A DNA stretch of 64,000 nucleotides from Paraburkholderia phenoliruptrix (GTDB lineage Bacteria; Pseudomonadota; Gammaproteobacteria; Burkholderiales; Burkholderiaceae): assembly GCF_902859825.1 (NCBI RefSeq), contig NZ_CADIKB010000029.1:25199-89198 (forward strand), in the 5' to 3' direction. Made by a program: the position numbers and the translations under genes. The notes beneath the pieces were generated by a model. That model was given only the letters and a program-made list of their open reading frames with translations, did no database searches and was not told the origin of the DNA. Position 1 is the first letter of the stretch. The number at the start of each line of letters is the position of its first letter. Positions 42,753-51,289 of the stretch are shown here, one piece after another.

Positions 42753-43577
42753 TCAGGCTTCCGGCGTGGCGGGAGCCGCCTCCGACAGATTGGCGGATTG
42801 AGCAGCAACTTTGTCGTCAGCCGACGCATCGGCTGCATCGGCTTGCGGCTGACTGTCGCCGTCCTGATGCGCGACGGCTTGCGAGGCTTCCGGTGCCGCG
42901 TCCTGCGGAACCTGCTCAGACGCCGCTTGCGCGGACACGTCCTTCTGCGTTTCGCCCGCTCCGGCCGCTGCCTTCGCGCTCTTCGCGGCGCGATGCGCCT
43001 GCAGGCGCTGCGCGCCCGCCGCTTCCTGAGCCGTGACCTTGCCGGCCTCGGCGCCCGTCAGATCGACCCGCGCGGCGCCTTCGACGAGACACTTCCAGTA
43101 GCGGCTGCCGCGGCACCACGTCTTGATCGCGTCGCGCAGTTCGGCTTCGCTCAGCGAGAGTTCTTTTGCATGCACGACGAGGTCTTCGAAGATGCCGACT
43201 TTCAGCGGCAGCTTCGGCGCCGGGTTCTTCGGAAACGCATTCGGGAAGCGCTTTTGCAGACGTCCAATGGACTTGACCACCGGATCCACCGGCCGTGCGT
43301 CTGCTGCCGGCGCCGCCGGTTTTGCCTGCGGCGCGCCGCGGCGCGGCTGCGCCGGCTTGCCCGCGGGCCGTGCGCCTGCCCTCGCGCCGGAACCCTTGCC
43401 CGTGCCGGGCTTTACGGCGTTAGCCGCGGGCTTGCCGTCGCTTCTGACATCGCGCCTTGCTTCCGACCTGCCCTCGGGCCTCGCGCCGGATTTGCCATCG
43501 CCCTTGGCGGCGGGCGCAGCCTGCGCGCGTGCCGCGGCCAGTTGCTTCTTCAGTTCAGCGAGTTGTTCGAAACCCAT
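42753..43577 (-). CDS. ProQ/FinO-family RNA chaperone
   Basis: A 274-aa RNA-binding protein. Residues 1-15 form a helix ('MGFEQLAELKKQLAAARAQ'), then a Lys/Arg/Ala-rich disordered segment to about 95. The ProQ/FinO domain follows ('SIGRLQKRFPNAFPKNPAPK', 'LSLSEAELRDAIKTWCRGSR', 'YWKCLVEGAARVDLTG'), and the chain ends in an acidic Ala/Gln-rich tail. Such proteins bind structured sRNAs and mRNA 3' ends. ATG 43577 is chosen because the domain plan starts there. It is convergent with the TAXI gene. Confidence 0.9.
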   Translation of the reverse strand: MGFEQLAELKKQLAAARAQAAPAAKGDGKSGARPEGRSEARRDVRSDGKPAANAVKPGTGKGSGARAGARPAGKPAQPRRGAPQAKPAAPAADARPVDPVVKSIGRLQKRFPNAFPKNPAPKLPLKVGIFEDLVVHAKELSLSEAELRDAIKTWCRGSRYWKCLVEGAARVDLTGAEAGKVTAQEAAGAQRLQAHRAAKSAKAAAGAGETQKDVSAQAASEQVPQDAAPEASQAVAHQDGDSQPQADAADASADDKVAAQSANLSEAAPATPEA

Positions 43578-43682
43578 AGCGCACAACCAGATCGAGAAAG
43601 ACGAGATTGTAGCAGCGCACCGCAAAGACGTTAGTGACGGCATTGCAACGCCGCGCGGGCTGCCTGCGGGAACCGGGACCGG

Positions 43683-44564
43683 TTAATCCACGAAAACATC
43701 TCCGAAAACATCGCTGAAACCGCCGACTCTGACGCCGAGGTGTCGGATCGCTCGGGCCACATCCGGCGAAAGCAGCGCCGCAAATTCGTCCGCGTGCCGG
43801 TAGTCGCGCATGCCGTCGGTCAACGCGCGCTCGCCCGGCACCGCGGGATGGCAGTAGATTTCGCCGACGCCGTCAGGCAGCGCGGCAAGCGCCGCCAGCC
43901 AGGCGGCTTCGTCCATACGGCCACTGCGGGCAATGCCGATCACATAATCGTTGTGACAGATGCCCGCGCGGTCGAGCCGCTTCCTCACCTGCGCGATCCA
44001 CGGCTTGAGCCACAACGGCGCATTCGCTTCGAACGGCAGGCGCATCGCCTTCATGCCGAATTCGCGGCCGATCTCCAGAATGAGACCGAGCACCGTGGGA
44101 TGCAGATGGAAATGCTTGTGTGTGTTCACATGGTCGAGCACGAGCCCGGTCTTCGCGAACGCCTCGAACTGCGCGCGGATTTCGCGCGCCAGCTGCTCAC
44201 GCACGTGCGGCAACAAGAAGAACCGCACGCCGTCGCGCACCATGTTGCTGCCGAAACGGCCATGCTCGTCGACGAGAGCGGCGATGCCCTCGCGCGGCAT
44301 GACGGCGTCGCCGTCGGCGAGCACGAGGTGCAGGCCCACGCGCAAGGACGGCAGCGCGCGGGCTCGCGCGAGCGCATCGGCCGCGGCGGGCGCGCCGACC
44401 ATCAGGCTCGCCGCGGCGAGCACGCCGTCGCAATGTGCCTGTTCCACGGCCAGATTGACGCGCGGGTGCAGGCCGAAGTCGTCGGCCGTGACGATCAGCG
44501 CGCGCCGCTTCAGCGCTTTGGCATGGGATGCGTGACGCTCGATGGCCCGAAGGTCAACGGCCAT
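43683..44564 (-). CDS. hpnK: Hopanoid deacetylase HpnK (YdjC/ChbG family)
   Basis: Removes the N-acetyl group from acetylglucosaminyl-bacteriohopanetetrol before HpnJ acts. A 293-aa YdjC-type polysaccharide deacetylase: metal motif 'VTADDFGLHP' near residue 26, 'GLHLVLADG', and 'HVNTHKHFHLHP' near residue 145. GGAGG lies before the ATG, inside the end of the upstream hpnI gene (overlap of 11 bases), so the two are translationally coupled. Last gene of the operon. Confidence 0.9.
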   Translation of the reverse strand: MAVDLRAIERHASHAKALKRRALIVTADDFGLHPRVNLAVEQAHCDGVLAAASLMVGAPAAADALARARALPSLRVGLHLVLADGDAVMPREGIAALVDEHGRFGSNMVRDGVRFFLLPHVREQLAREIRAQFEAFAKTGLVLDHVNTHKHFHLHPTVLGLILEIGREFGMKAMRLPFEANAPLWLKPWIAQVRKRLDRAGICHNDYVIGIARSGRMDEAAWLAALAALPDGVGEIYCHPAVPGERALTDGMRDYRHADEFAALLSPDVARAIRHLGVRVGGFSDVFGDVFVD

Positions 44565-45927
44565 CCGACGCCTCCATGACCTCGATCACGCGCAGCGATC
44601 TTGCGCGCGCCGTCGAAGGCGGCGTTTCGAGCGGCACCCGCGTGCCGCGCCACATCACATGCGAACCAAACCCGCCCGCGAACCACTGCAACAGCAAAAG
44701 CGTATCGCGCAACGGCACGAGCGGCAGATCGCGCCAGAACGCGCGCGCGAACGAGTCCCGGGCCGTTCCCGGCAGCGCGCCCTGCAACGCGGTCTGCTGA
44801 CGTGCGGCGCGTGCATGCAACAGCACCCGCGCCGCGACGCCCGCCGCCGTACTGGCTGCGCCGACCAGAAGCGCCGAGCCGTGCACGCCGCCCTGCGCGC
44901 CCGCCGCGAGCGCAGCCGTCAGGCAGGCGCCGGCCATGAGCCACGGCGTCGGAAAAGTAATGAACAGGAAGGCGAAGCCGAGCGGATTCACCGAACGTAT
45001 CGTGCGCAGCCAGCGCGTTTCGCGCTGCCAGAGCGCGGCGAATGTCGGCTCGATCACGTCGGTGGCCACCATCACGCGCGAGAGCACCGTTCGCAGTCCG
45101 AGCGCCCGCACATGCTCGGTGAGCCAGTAGTCGTCGGCGAGACAGTTTCTCAGCGCCTCGAAACCGCCGATGCGCTCGAGCGTCTCGCGCCGCAGCGCAA
45201 GCGTCGCGCCGAAGCCGAAGCGGCGCGATCCGGCCATATGCGCAACGCGTACCGAAGGCGCGAACCATTCGTTGATGAAGAGCGCGCCCACGCGCGACCA
45301 GAAGCCGCCCACGCCTCGCGCGACATAAAGACACGTGAGCACGCCGACGCGCGGGTCGGCAAGCGGCGCGGCGATGCTGTCCAGATAATCGGCTTCCACG
45401 GCGATGTCGCTGTCGGCCATCACAATCACGTCATGGCGCGCGTGCCTTGCCATATTGATGAGGTTGCTGACTTTGCGATTGCTGCCGTGCACGCGCGTAT
45501 CGACGACGAGTTCGATGTCGAGCGCCGGATAGTCGGCCTGCAGGCGGTGCACGACGCTGATCGCCGGGTCGTCGGCGCAGCACACGCCGAGCACGAGCTG
45601 AAAATGCCCGTGACGCTGCTCGCAAAAGCTGCGCAGGTTTTCGTAGAGGCGCGGTTCGGCGCCGCATAGCGGCTTGAGCACGCTCACGCCCTGCTGCGCG
45701 ACTGGGTAGGCGGCTTCCGAGGCCCTTGCGTCGAGATCCGCGCCGTGCACGGGTCGAAGGTGCACGCCTGCGGACGCGGCCTGCGCAAGCCGGGCAAAGC
45801 GCGAGCCTGCGCCGCGGCGCAGCATGAAGAACGGCATGGCAACCGCCGCCACGAGCACATACAGCGACGCGCCGACGCAGCCGGCAAGCAGAAGCCATTC
45901 GCATAGGGTCAATGCGTGCGCAGCCAT
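44554..45927 (-). CDS. hpnI: Hopanoid glycosyltransferase HpnI-type (copy 1)
   Basis: A family 2 glycosyltransferase, 457 aa, related to ceramide glucosyltransferase, that adds N-acetylglucosamine to bacteriohopanetetrol. There is an N-terminal membrane helix (10-32), 'VSVLKPLCGAEPRLYENL', the metal motif 'DSDIA' (172-174), 'CLADDYWLTEHV', the acceptor motif 'RETRW' (302-306), and C-terminal helices. ATG 45927 is chosen because the upstream frame is Arg-rich and not protein-like. A second HpnI-like gene lies at 50117-51289; which one makes the main product is not known. Confidence 0.88.
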   Translation of the reverse strand: MAAHALTLCEWLLLAGCVGASLYVLVAAVAMPFFMLRRGAGSRFARLAQAASAGVHLRPVHGADLDARASEAAYPVAQQGVSVLKPLCGAEPRLYENLRSFCEQRHGHFQLVLGVCCADDPAISVVHRLQADYPALDIELVVDTRVHGSNRKVSNLINMARHARHDVIVMADSDIAVEADYLDSIAAPLADPRVGVLTCLYVARGVGGFWSRVGALFINEWFAPSVRVAHMAGSRRFGFGATLALRRETLERIGGFEALRNCLADDYWLTEHVRALGLRTVLSRVMVATDVIEPTFAALWQRETRWLRTIRSVNPLGFAFLFITFPTPWLMAGACLTAALAAGAQGGVHGSALLVGAASTAAGVAARVLLHARAARQQTALQGALPGTARDSFARAFWRDLPLVPLRDTLLLLQWFAGGFGSHVMWRGTRVPLETPPSTARARSLRVIEVMEASDGR

Positions 45928-45938
45928 TGGCGGGCCCG

Positions 45939-46289
45939 TCAGTGTCCGCGCAAGACGAACGGTTTGCCCGTGAGGCGCAAATGCAGGATGACGAGCCAGA
46001 GCCGTGGGCAGTCGGCCGCGATGACGATTGGCCGTGCATGGCTGCCGGCCGGACTCGCGTGACGGTCCGCGAGCGCCAGCTCGAATGCCGCCTGCCCCAA
46101 CTGGCGCGCGACAATCACGCCGCCTGCCATGACGGCGAGCGCAGCGAGCCGGAAAGACGCGGAGACGAACAGGTGTTGTGCACCGGGCAGCATGGCCACC
46201 GTCAGGCACGCGAGCACGTCGGCGGCGAGCGCCGTGAGCGAGGCCACCATCAGGTGGGCGCGCAGCGTATCAGCGGTGACTGGCTTCAT
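45939..46289 (-). CDS. Small membrane protein at head of hpnI-hpnK operon
   Basis: A 116-aa protein with two hydrophobic segments ('MVASLTALAADVLACLTVAM' and 'LAALAVMAGGVIVARQLGQA'). No family was recognised. The start is ATG 46289; the stop lies 11 bases before hpnI. Position directly behind the PmrA-type box and in front of hpnI suggests a role in the same membrane-lipid process. Confidence 0.7.
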   Translation of the reverse strand: MKPVTADTLRAHLMVASLTALAADVLACLTVAMLPGAQHLFVSASFRLAALAVMAGGVIVARQLGQAAFELALADRHASPAGSHARPIVIAADCPRLWLVILHLRLTGKPFVLRGH

Positions 46290-46498
46290 GGCTTCGTCCC
46301 GTGGCCTGATGAAAGCACCGTGCGGCTCGTGGCGAGCGGCCGATGCCGGCTTTGGGCGCATCCGCCGGCACCAACAGCATGGCCGGCGGGCCCCGTGCAT
46401 TCCATCGATGTACTTACGATCGCGCCTCAGCAGTCCGACAGCGAAACGCGATGCTGCGTGCTTATGTCACTCATGCGACAGTCAGCTTTTGTTGGGCG

Positions 46499-46548
46499 AT
46501 AGTATCGAGTCAAGCTGAAGGAAACCTTAAGCAAAGGCGCGGTATAAA
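46499..46548. promoter_or_regulatory. PmrA-type box with divergent -10 elements
   Basis: CTGAAG-GAAAC-CTTAAG at 46515-46531 matches the direct-repeat PmrA box (two CTTAAG-like halves, 11-base period). Towards the hpn operon (minus strand) a TACTAT hexamer (46499-46504) lies 10 bases from the box. Towards the regulator (plus strand) TATAAA (46543-46548) lies 11 bases away. The box would replace the -35 region in both directions. Confidence 0.65.
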
Positions 46549-46590
46549 GCAACTCCTGAACAGCATGGTTAAACTGCGAGGCGGCGGCGC

Positions 46591-46635
46591 TTGCTCCCGG
46601 GTTTGCTCCCGCGCTTGCTCCCGCATTTGCGCTTG
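46591..46635. repeat. 12-bp direct repeats in the leader of the response-regulator gene
   Basis: TTGCTCCCG recurs at 46591, 46603 and 46615, with a degenerate fourth unit (TTGCGCTTG) at 46627. It lies in the untranslated leader, 90-135 bases before the ATG. Confidence 0.7.
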
Positions 46636-46725
46636 CAACCGCTTTGCACACGCTGCGGGCGCCTTGCAGCAGACCCGCACGATGCGTGCCGCCGGCGAAA
46701 AAACCTCCAACGGAATCGATGCTCC

Positions 46726-47385
46726 ATGCGTGTACTCCTCGTAGAAGACGACGACCTGATCGGCTGCGGAATCGAAGCCGGTCTGCGCCAGGCAGGCTTC
46801 ACCGTCGACTGGGCGCGCGACGGCCACAAGGCCGGCCTCGCGCTCGACACCACGAGCTATGCGCTCGTCGTGCTCGATCTCGGCCTGCCGCGCGTATCCG
46901 GCATGGAACTGCTCAGGCGCTTGCGCGACGCCGGCAAGGACGTGCCGGTGCTGGTCCTGACTGCGCGCGGCACGGTGGTGGATCGCGTCGGCGGCCTCGA
47001 AGCGGGTGCCGACGACTACCTCGGCAAGCCGTTCGACCTGACGGAGCTGATTGCGCGCTGCCGCGCGCTGCTGCGACGCGCGCAAGGCCGCAGCGTCGAT
47101 GTGATCCGCTATCGCGAGCTCTCGGTGAATCCGGCCGCGCAAGCCGTCGAGGTGGCGGGCAAGCGCGTGTCGCTCACGTCGCGCGAATGGGCGATCCTCA
47201 TGCAGTTGCTGACCAATCAGGGCATTCCGCAATCGCGCTCGCGTCTGGAGGAAAGCCTGTACGGCTGGCAGGAAGAAATCGAAAGCAATGCCATCGAGGT
47301 GCACGTGTCGAACCTGCGCAAGAAGCTCGGCGCGCACCTTATCCGGACCGTGCGCAATATCGGCTACGTGGTGGAGAAAGAGTGA
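46726..47385 (+). CDS. OmpR-family response regulator (PmrA/QseB-like)
   Basis: A 219-aa response regulator: receiver domain with acidic pocket 'EDDD' (7-10), phosphoacceptor Asp51 in 'VVLDLGLP', and Lys in 'GKPFD'. The winged-helix domain ends 'RKKLGAHLIRTVRNIGYVVE'. Short length and sequence style are those of the PmrA/QseB/BasR group. The start is ATG 46726, immediately before the receiver fold. Its stop overlaps the kinase start (TGATG). It is preceded by a PmrA-type box, so autoregulation is likely. Confidence 0.92.
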   Translation: MRVLLVEDDDLIGCGIEAGLRQAGFTVDWARDGHKAGLALDTTSYALVVLDLGLPRVSGMELLRRLRDAGKDVPVLVLTARGTVVDRVGGLEAGADDYLGKPFDLTELIARCRALLRRAQGRSVDVIRYRELSVNPAAQAVEVAGKRVSLTSREWAILMQLLTNQGIPQSRSRLEESLYGWQEEIESNAIEVHVSNLRKKLGAHLIRTVRNIGYVVEKE

Positions 47386-48830
47386 TGGGCGCATCCATTC
47401 GGCGGCGGCTCATGCTGCTCGTGCTGGGCAGCATTGCATTCGTCTGGGCGATCGCGCTCGTGTCGAGCTATCGTCAGGCGACGCGCGAAGTCGCCGAATG
47501 GGAAGAAGCGCGGCTTGCCGAACTGGCGCAGATGCTGGCGCTCCTCGATCAGTCGAATCTCGCGACGCTCGCGAACGCGCACATCGACGTGCGCGAGGAA
47601 GAAAAAGGCGGCGAAATCAGCGCCAACGACACGGACGACGACGACTCGCTGCCGCGCGACGCCCTCTTCCAGGTGCGCGCGCGCAACGGCGAGGTCATCG
47701 CCGGCAGCCCGCCGCTGCACGCGCTCAATGCGTGGGACCTGCCGGTGCCGCCCGTCACCGGTACGCAGGACATCGTGCTGGGCGGCCAGACTTACCACTC
47801 GTTCACGCTGCGCGACACGGCGCTCGGGCACACGGTGCGCGTATTCGAGCAGGCCAATACGCGCAGCGACCTCGTGAGCGGAGTCGCGAGCCGGATCGCG
47901 CGCCCCGCGCTAATCGCGCTGCCGGTGCTGGCGCTGCTGGTGTGGTCCAGCATCGGCTGGGGTCTTGCGCCGCTGCGCGTGCTCTCCGATGCGATCCGCG
48001 CGCGCGACATCAACCGTCTCGAGCCCGTCGATATCGGCCACGCGCCGACCGAGGTCCGGCCGCTCGTCGACGCGATCAATCAACTGCTCGCGCGCCTGTT
48101 GCATTCGCTCGAACGCGAGCGCTCGTTTACTGCCGACGCCGCGCATGAGCTGAAGACGCCGCTCGCGGCCATCAAGGTTCAGGCACAGGTCGCGCTCGCG
48201 GAGCCCGACCCGGCACGCCAGCGGCTCGCCATGCAGCGCGTCGTGCAGGGCGTGGACCGCAGCGCGCGGCTCGCCGAGCAGTTGCTGTTGCTGGCGCGCC
48301 TCGACATGCACGAAAAATTGTCGAAGGCGCCGCTCGCGCCCGGCGCGCTCGCGAAAAACGCGCTGCTGGCGAATGCCGGCAATGCGCAGCAGAAAGACAT
48401 TCACGTGACGCTCAATGGCGATATGCGCGCGCAGATCGACGCGGAGCCCGTGCTGATCGGTATTCTTTTCGACAATCTGCTGGATAACGCGATCAAATAT
48501 GGCAGCGAGGGCGGCCGCATCGAAGTCGCGGTGCAGACGGTGCGGGCGCCGCACGGGTCGAAAACTGACCGCGTCGCGGTGAGCGTGCGCGACGACGGAC
48601 CGGGCGTAGCGCCGGCCGACCTGGACCGCCTGACGAACCGTTTTTTTCGCGCGACGGCCAACCAGGCAACCGGCAGCGGCCTTGGGCTGTCGATCGTAGC
48701 GCGCATTGCGGAGCACTTCGGGGCGACCCTGCAGTTCGGCACCGGGCTGGAAGGACGTGGACTCGCCGTCGAAGTGTCGTTCCCTGCTTACACGAGCGAG
48801 CCCGCCGAGCGCTTCAAGCCCGCGGCCTAG
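47385..48830 (+). CDS. Sensor histidine kinase (PmrB/QseC-like)
   Basis: A 481-aa inner-membrane kinase. TM1 is residues 8-27, the periplasmic domain about 28-172, TM2 about 173-195, then HAMP, His254 in 'DAAHELKTPLAA', N-box 'NLLDNAIKYG', and G-boxes 'DDGPGV' and 'GSGLGLSIV'. The periplasmic domain holds a dense acidic patch (residues 68-87, including EEE and DDDD), which would suit binding of metal cations or cationic peptides, as in PmrB-type sensors (inference). The stop TAG shares the palindrome CTAG with the stop of the convergent hpnL. Confidence 0.92.
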   Translation: MGASIRRRLMLLVLGSIAFVWAIALVSSYRQATREVAEWEEARLAELAQMLALLDQSNLATLANAHIDVREEEKGGEISANDTDDDDSLPRDALFQVRARNGEVIAGSPPLHALNAWDLPVPPVTGTQDIVLGGQTYHSFTLRDTALGHTVRVFEQANTRSDLVSGVASRIARPALIALPVLALLVWSSIGWGLAPLRVLSDAIRARDINRLEPVDIGHAPTEVRPLVDAINQLLARLLHSLERERSFTADAAHELKTPLAAIKVQAQVALAEPDPARQRLAMQRVVQGVDRSARLAEQLLLLARLDMHEKLSKAPLAPGALAKNALLANAGNAQQKDIHVTLNGDMRAQIDAEPVLIGILFDNLLDNAIKYGSEGGRIEVAVQTVRAPHGSKTDRVAVSVRDDGPGVAPADLDRLTNRFFRATANQATGSGLGLSIVARIAEHFGATLQFGTGLEGRGLAVEVSFPAYTSEPAERFKPAA

Positions 48831-49930
48831 CGGCGGTTCGCGTCGCCAGCCGCGCTGCTTTCCGCGAGTTCCGCCCGTGCGGGGCCGCTCTCCTCGGGAT
48901 CCCCGGCGTGCGCATCGGCTCGCGACTCGCCGTGCGTCGCCCCAGCCGGCACCGGCGCAGGCGCGCGGTTCGCGGCTTCCGCAAACTGCCACGCAACGAG
49001 GCCCGGCACGAACATCAGCAGATCGCGTATGCGCCGCGCGCCGGCCAGCGCCAGACAGGTGGACGGGTCGAGGCCCAGCGCACCGCCGATCAGGATGAAA
49101 CCGCCCTCCTGCACGCCGAGGCCGCCCGGCACGAAGAACGCGGCACTGCTGATCGCCTGGATCAGCGACTCGATCACGACGGCTTCGACCAGCGTCACGG
49201 GCGCACCGAGGAAATACAGCGCGAGCCAGATTTCGAGCGACGTCAGGAAGCATTGCAGCGGCTGCCAGCAGAACAGATAGCGCAGCACGACCCCGCGGCG
49301 CCGCCAGATCAGCTTGATTGCCTGATCGATCTGCGCGGACTGCCCGACGAGCGCGGCAAGCTTGCCGCTCGTGATGTGATTGAGCACGCGCGTCATGCGC
49401 TCGAACGGACTGGCGTGCTGCACGAGCGCGAACAGGACGAGAAGCGGCGTGAGCACGACGACGCCCCACGCGAGCTGCCCGGCGAGCCGCAGCGTGTCCG
49501 AATGCGCATGCGCGAACAGAAAGCCGATGCCGACCATGGTGAAGAGCAACTGGCTGATCACGGTCAACTGCATATCGGCGATGATGCTCGCCACCGCCGT
49601 GGACGGCCGCACGCCCCACCGTCTGAGCATGCGGAACGACACCACTTCTCCGCCGATGCGCGCGACCGGCAGCAGGCTGTTGACGGATTCCCGCACCCAC
49701 ACGAGGTGCAGCATGTCGAGCACGCGCGGCCGGTTGGCGCCGCGAATCAGCGAGCGCCAATCGCAGGCATTGGCGAGCATCGGCAGAACATGTGCGAGCG
49801 CCGCCACCACGAGACCCGCGCCGGCGGCCCGCAGCGCGCCGAGCACCGCAGCGGGATTGTCCCGCCAGACGAGCCACAGGGACACCACGAGGCCCGCCAG
49901 CGCGGCCACGCGGCCGAGATGCTTGATCAT
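48827..49930 (-). CDS. hpnL: Hopanoid-associated membrane protein HpnL (LPG synthase TM/flippase-like)
   Basis: A 367-aa integral membrane protein with about eight hydrophobic segments, of the UPF0104/lysylphosphatidylglycerol-synthase-TM family, annotated HpnL when in hopanoid loci. 'ACDWRSLI', 'LLPVARIGGEVVSFRMLRR' and 'FVPGGLGVQEGGFILIGGAL' are family motifs. The C-terminal 45 residues are polar and low in complexity. ATG 49930 is chosen over an in-frame start ten codons upstream. It lies on the same strand as hpnJ-hpnI copy 2, 186 bases downstream of them. A role in lipid translocation is assumed, not shown. Confidence 0.85.
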   Translation of the reverse strand: MIKHLGRVAALAGLVVSLWLVWRDNPAAVLGALRAAGAGLVVAALAHVLPMLANACDWRSLIRGANRPRVLDMLHLVWVRESVNSLLPVARIGGEVVSFRMLRRWGVRPSTAVASIIADMQLTVISQLLFTMVGIGFLFAHAHSDTLRLAGQLAWGVVVLTPLLVLFALVQHASPFERMTRVLNHITSGKLAALVGQSAQIDQAIKLIWRRRGVVLRYLFCWQPLQCFLTSLEIWLALYFLGAPVTLVEAVVIESLIQAISSAAFFVPGGLGVQEGGFILIGGALGLDPSTCLALAGARRIRDLLMFVPGLVAWQFAEAANRAPAPVPAGATHGESRADAHAGDPEESGPARAELAESSAAGDANRR

Positions 49931-50025
49931 GCGCACACCTCCCGCGCGCGCGGCGTGCACCGGATTTGCCGCTTCGGATTCGATTCAGAAAAACTGCGCG
50001 TCATTGCTGCATAACCTGCATGGTT

Positions 50026-50100
50026 CGTCGCTTCTTTTGTCGCTGTTTTTGTCGCTGTTTTGTCGCTTTTTTCGTCACTGTTTTGTGGCTATTGCGTCGC
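50026..50100. repeat. T-rich degenerate tandem repeat between hpnI copy 2 and hpnL
   Basis: About six units of TTTTGTCGCTG (11-12 bases), the first three almost identical and the others worn. On the coding strand of the hpn genes it reads as an A-rich array. It lies in the 186-base gap and could affect transcription into hpnL. Confidence 0.7.
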
Positions 50101-50116
50101 TTGCCTGCTTCGTCTT

Positions 50117-51289
50117 TCACTCGTCGCGCGCGGCCGACAACAGGCCGTCGCTGTCCACCTCGAAGCTGAAGCCGCGCCACCTCACGCGCGAAGACCAGAA
50201 GCTCGCGACAAAGATCGCAAACGACACGATATCCCATATCGGCATCAGCCATAGGCCGCCCTGCCGGCGTCGCAAGGCGCGATCCACGCCGAGCTTCAAC
50301 GCGAAGCGTGCCGCCACTGCAAGCCCCGCGATCAGCCACGCCCAACGCGCGCCGTCCGAGAACGCCACGGCCAGCAGCGCCAGCGCGAGCGGATGCATGA
50401 ACACGGAGCCCAGATGGCCGAGCGGATCGACACTGCGGATGGTCCGGCTCCAGCGCAATTCATGCGAAAGCAATTTCCCGGCGCTCGACTCGACGCACGC
50501 GTGCGAGACCAGCATCGGCGGAATTGCCACCTTTTCGCCGGTTGCGCGCACTGCCTCGCCGATTGCATGGTCTTCCGCGAGATGGCGCACGAACGGCATG
50601 AAGCCGCCGATCTTCTCCAGGGTGGCGCGCCGCATCGCAATCGTCTGGCCAAAGCACGGCCGCGCGAGACCGAGCGCGAGTCCGGTGACGACACCGGGCA
50701 GAAACTGATAGTGCGTCGCCGCCGCCGACAGGCGCGGCCAGAAACCCGGATCCGGCGCGCCGCGATACACGCAGGTCACGAGCCCGACATCGGGCTTCTC
50801 CAGTTCGCCGACGATGTTGCGCAGATAGTCCGGCCCGACGCCCACGTCGCTGTCGGCGAACACGAGCACGTCGTGCCGCGCGTGCGGCAGCATGTTGAGG
50901 ATGTTGCTGATCTTGCGGTTCGGCCCGTAGAGAGATGCGTCGGCGATGACGGTGATCTCCGCTTGCGGATGAAGGCGCCGCAGTTCGTCGACAGTTTGCA
51001 AGGCCGGGTCCGCTGCATCGTGCACGCCGAACAGGAACTGCACCGGGCCGGCGTAGTTCTGCTCGCAGAAAGTGGACAGATTGTGCAGCAGCGCCCACTC
51101 GCTGCCGTGCAGCGGCTTCACGACCGTCACGGGTGGAGAGTGCTGCGGCTCGGCCACCGCGCGCGCGAAAAAGCGCCCGATCAGCACGCTTGCAAGCAGC
51201 GTATAGCCGATGCCGAACACCGCGCTCGCGGCGCACACATACGCAGATGCATGGACAGACGCGGCGACGGCCCAAAGGGCGCCGTTCAC
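50117..51289 (-). CDS. hpnI: Hopanoid glycosyltransferase HpnI-type (copy 2)
   Basis: A 390-aa family 2 glycosyltransferase closely similar in plan to the one at 44554-45927: an N-terminal helix, 'VTVVKPLHGSEWALLHNLST', metal motif 'DSDVG' (147-149), 'HLAEDHAIGEAVRA', and 'ELRW' (277-280). The GTG start overlaps the hpnJ stop (GTGA), so it is translationally coupled to the radical-SAM enzyme. Copy 1 is instead coupled to the deacetylase. The two may differ in acceptor or sugar, or be redundant. Confidence 0.88.
   Translation of the reverse strand: MNGALWAVAASVHASAYVCAASAVFGIGYTLLASVLIGRFFARAVAEPQHSPPVTVVKPLHGSEWALLHNLSTFCEQNYAGPVQFLFGVHDAADPALQTVDELRRLHPQAEITVIADASLYGPNRKISNILNMLPHARHDVLVFADSDVGVGPDYLRNIVGELEKPDVGLVTCVYRGAPDPGFWPRLSAAATHYQFLPGVVTGLALGLARPCFGQTIAMRRATLEKIGGFMPFVRHLAEDHAIGEAVRATGEKVAIPPMLVSHACVESSAGKLLSHELRWSRTIRSVDPLGHLGSVFMHPLALALLAVAFSDGARWAWLIAGLAVAARFALKLGVDRALRRRQGGLWLMPIWDIVSFAIFVASFWSSRVRWRGFSFEVDSDGLLSAARDE

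Larger units (their letters stand above)
46290..46725. other. Divergent control region of hopanoid operon and two-component system
   Basis: 436 bases with no confident gene. It holds the PmrA-type box with -10-like hexamers on both sides and, nearer the regulator gene, a 12-bp direct repeat. A TTG-started extension of the regulator frame (from 46591) would translate the repeat and is rejected. Confidence 0.65.

Noticed and set aside
46591..46725. Longer response regulator starting at TTG 46591
   Set aside because: The extra 45 residues translate a 12-bp repeat and lie before the start of the receiver fold.
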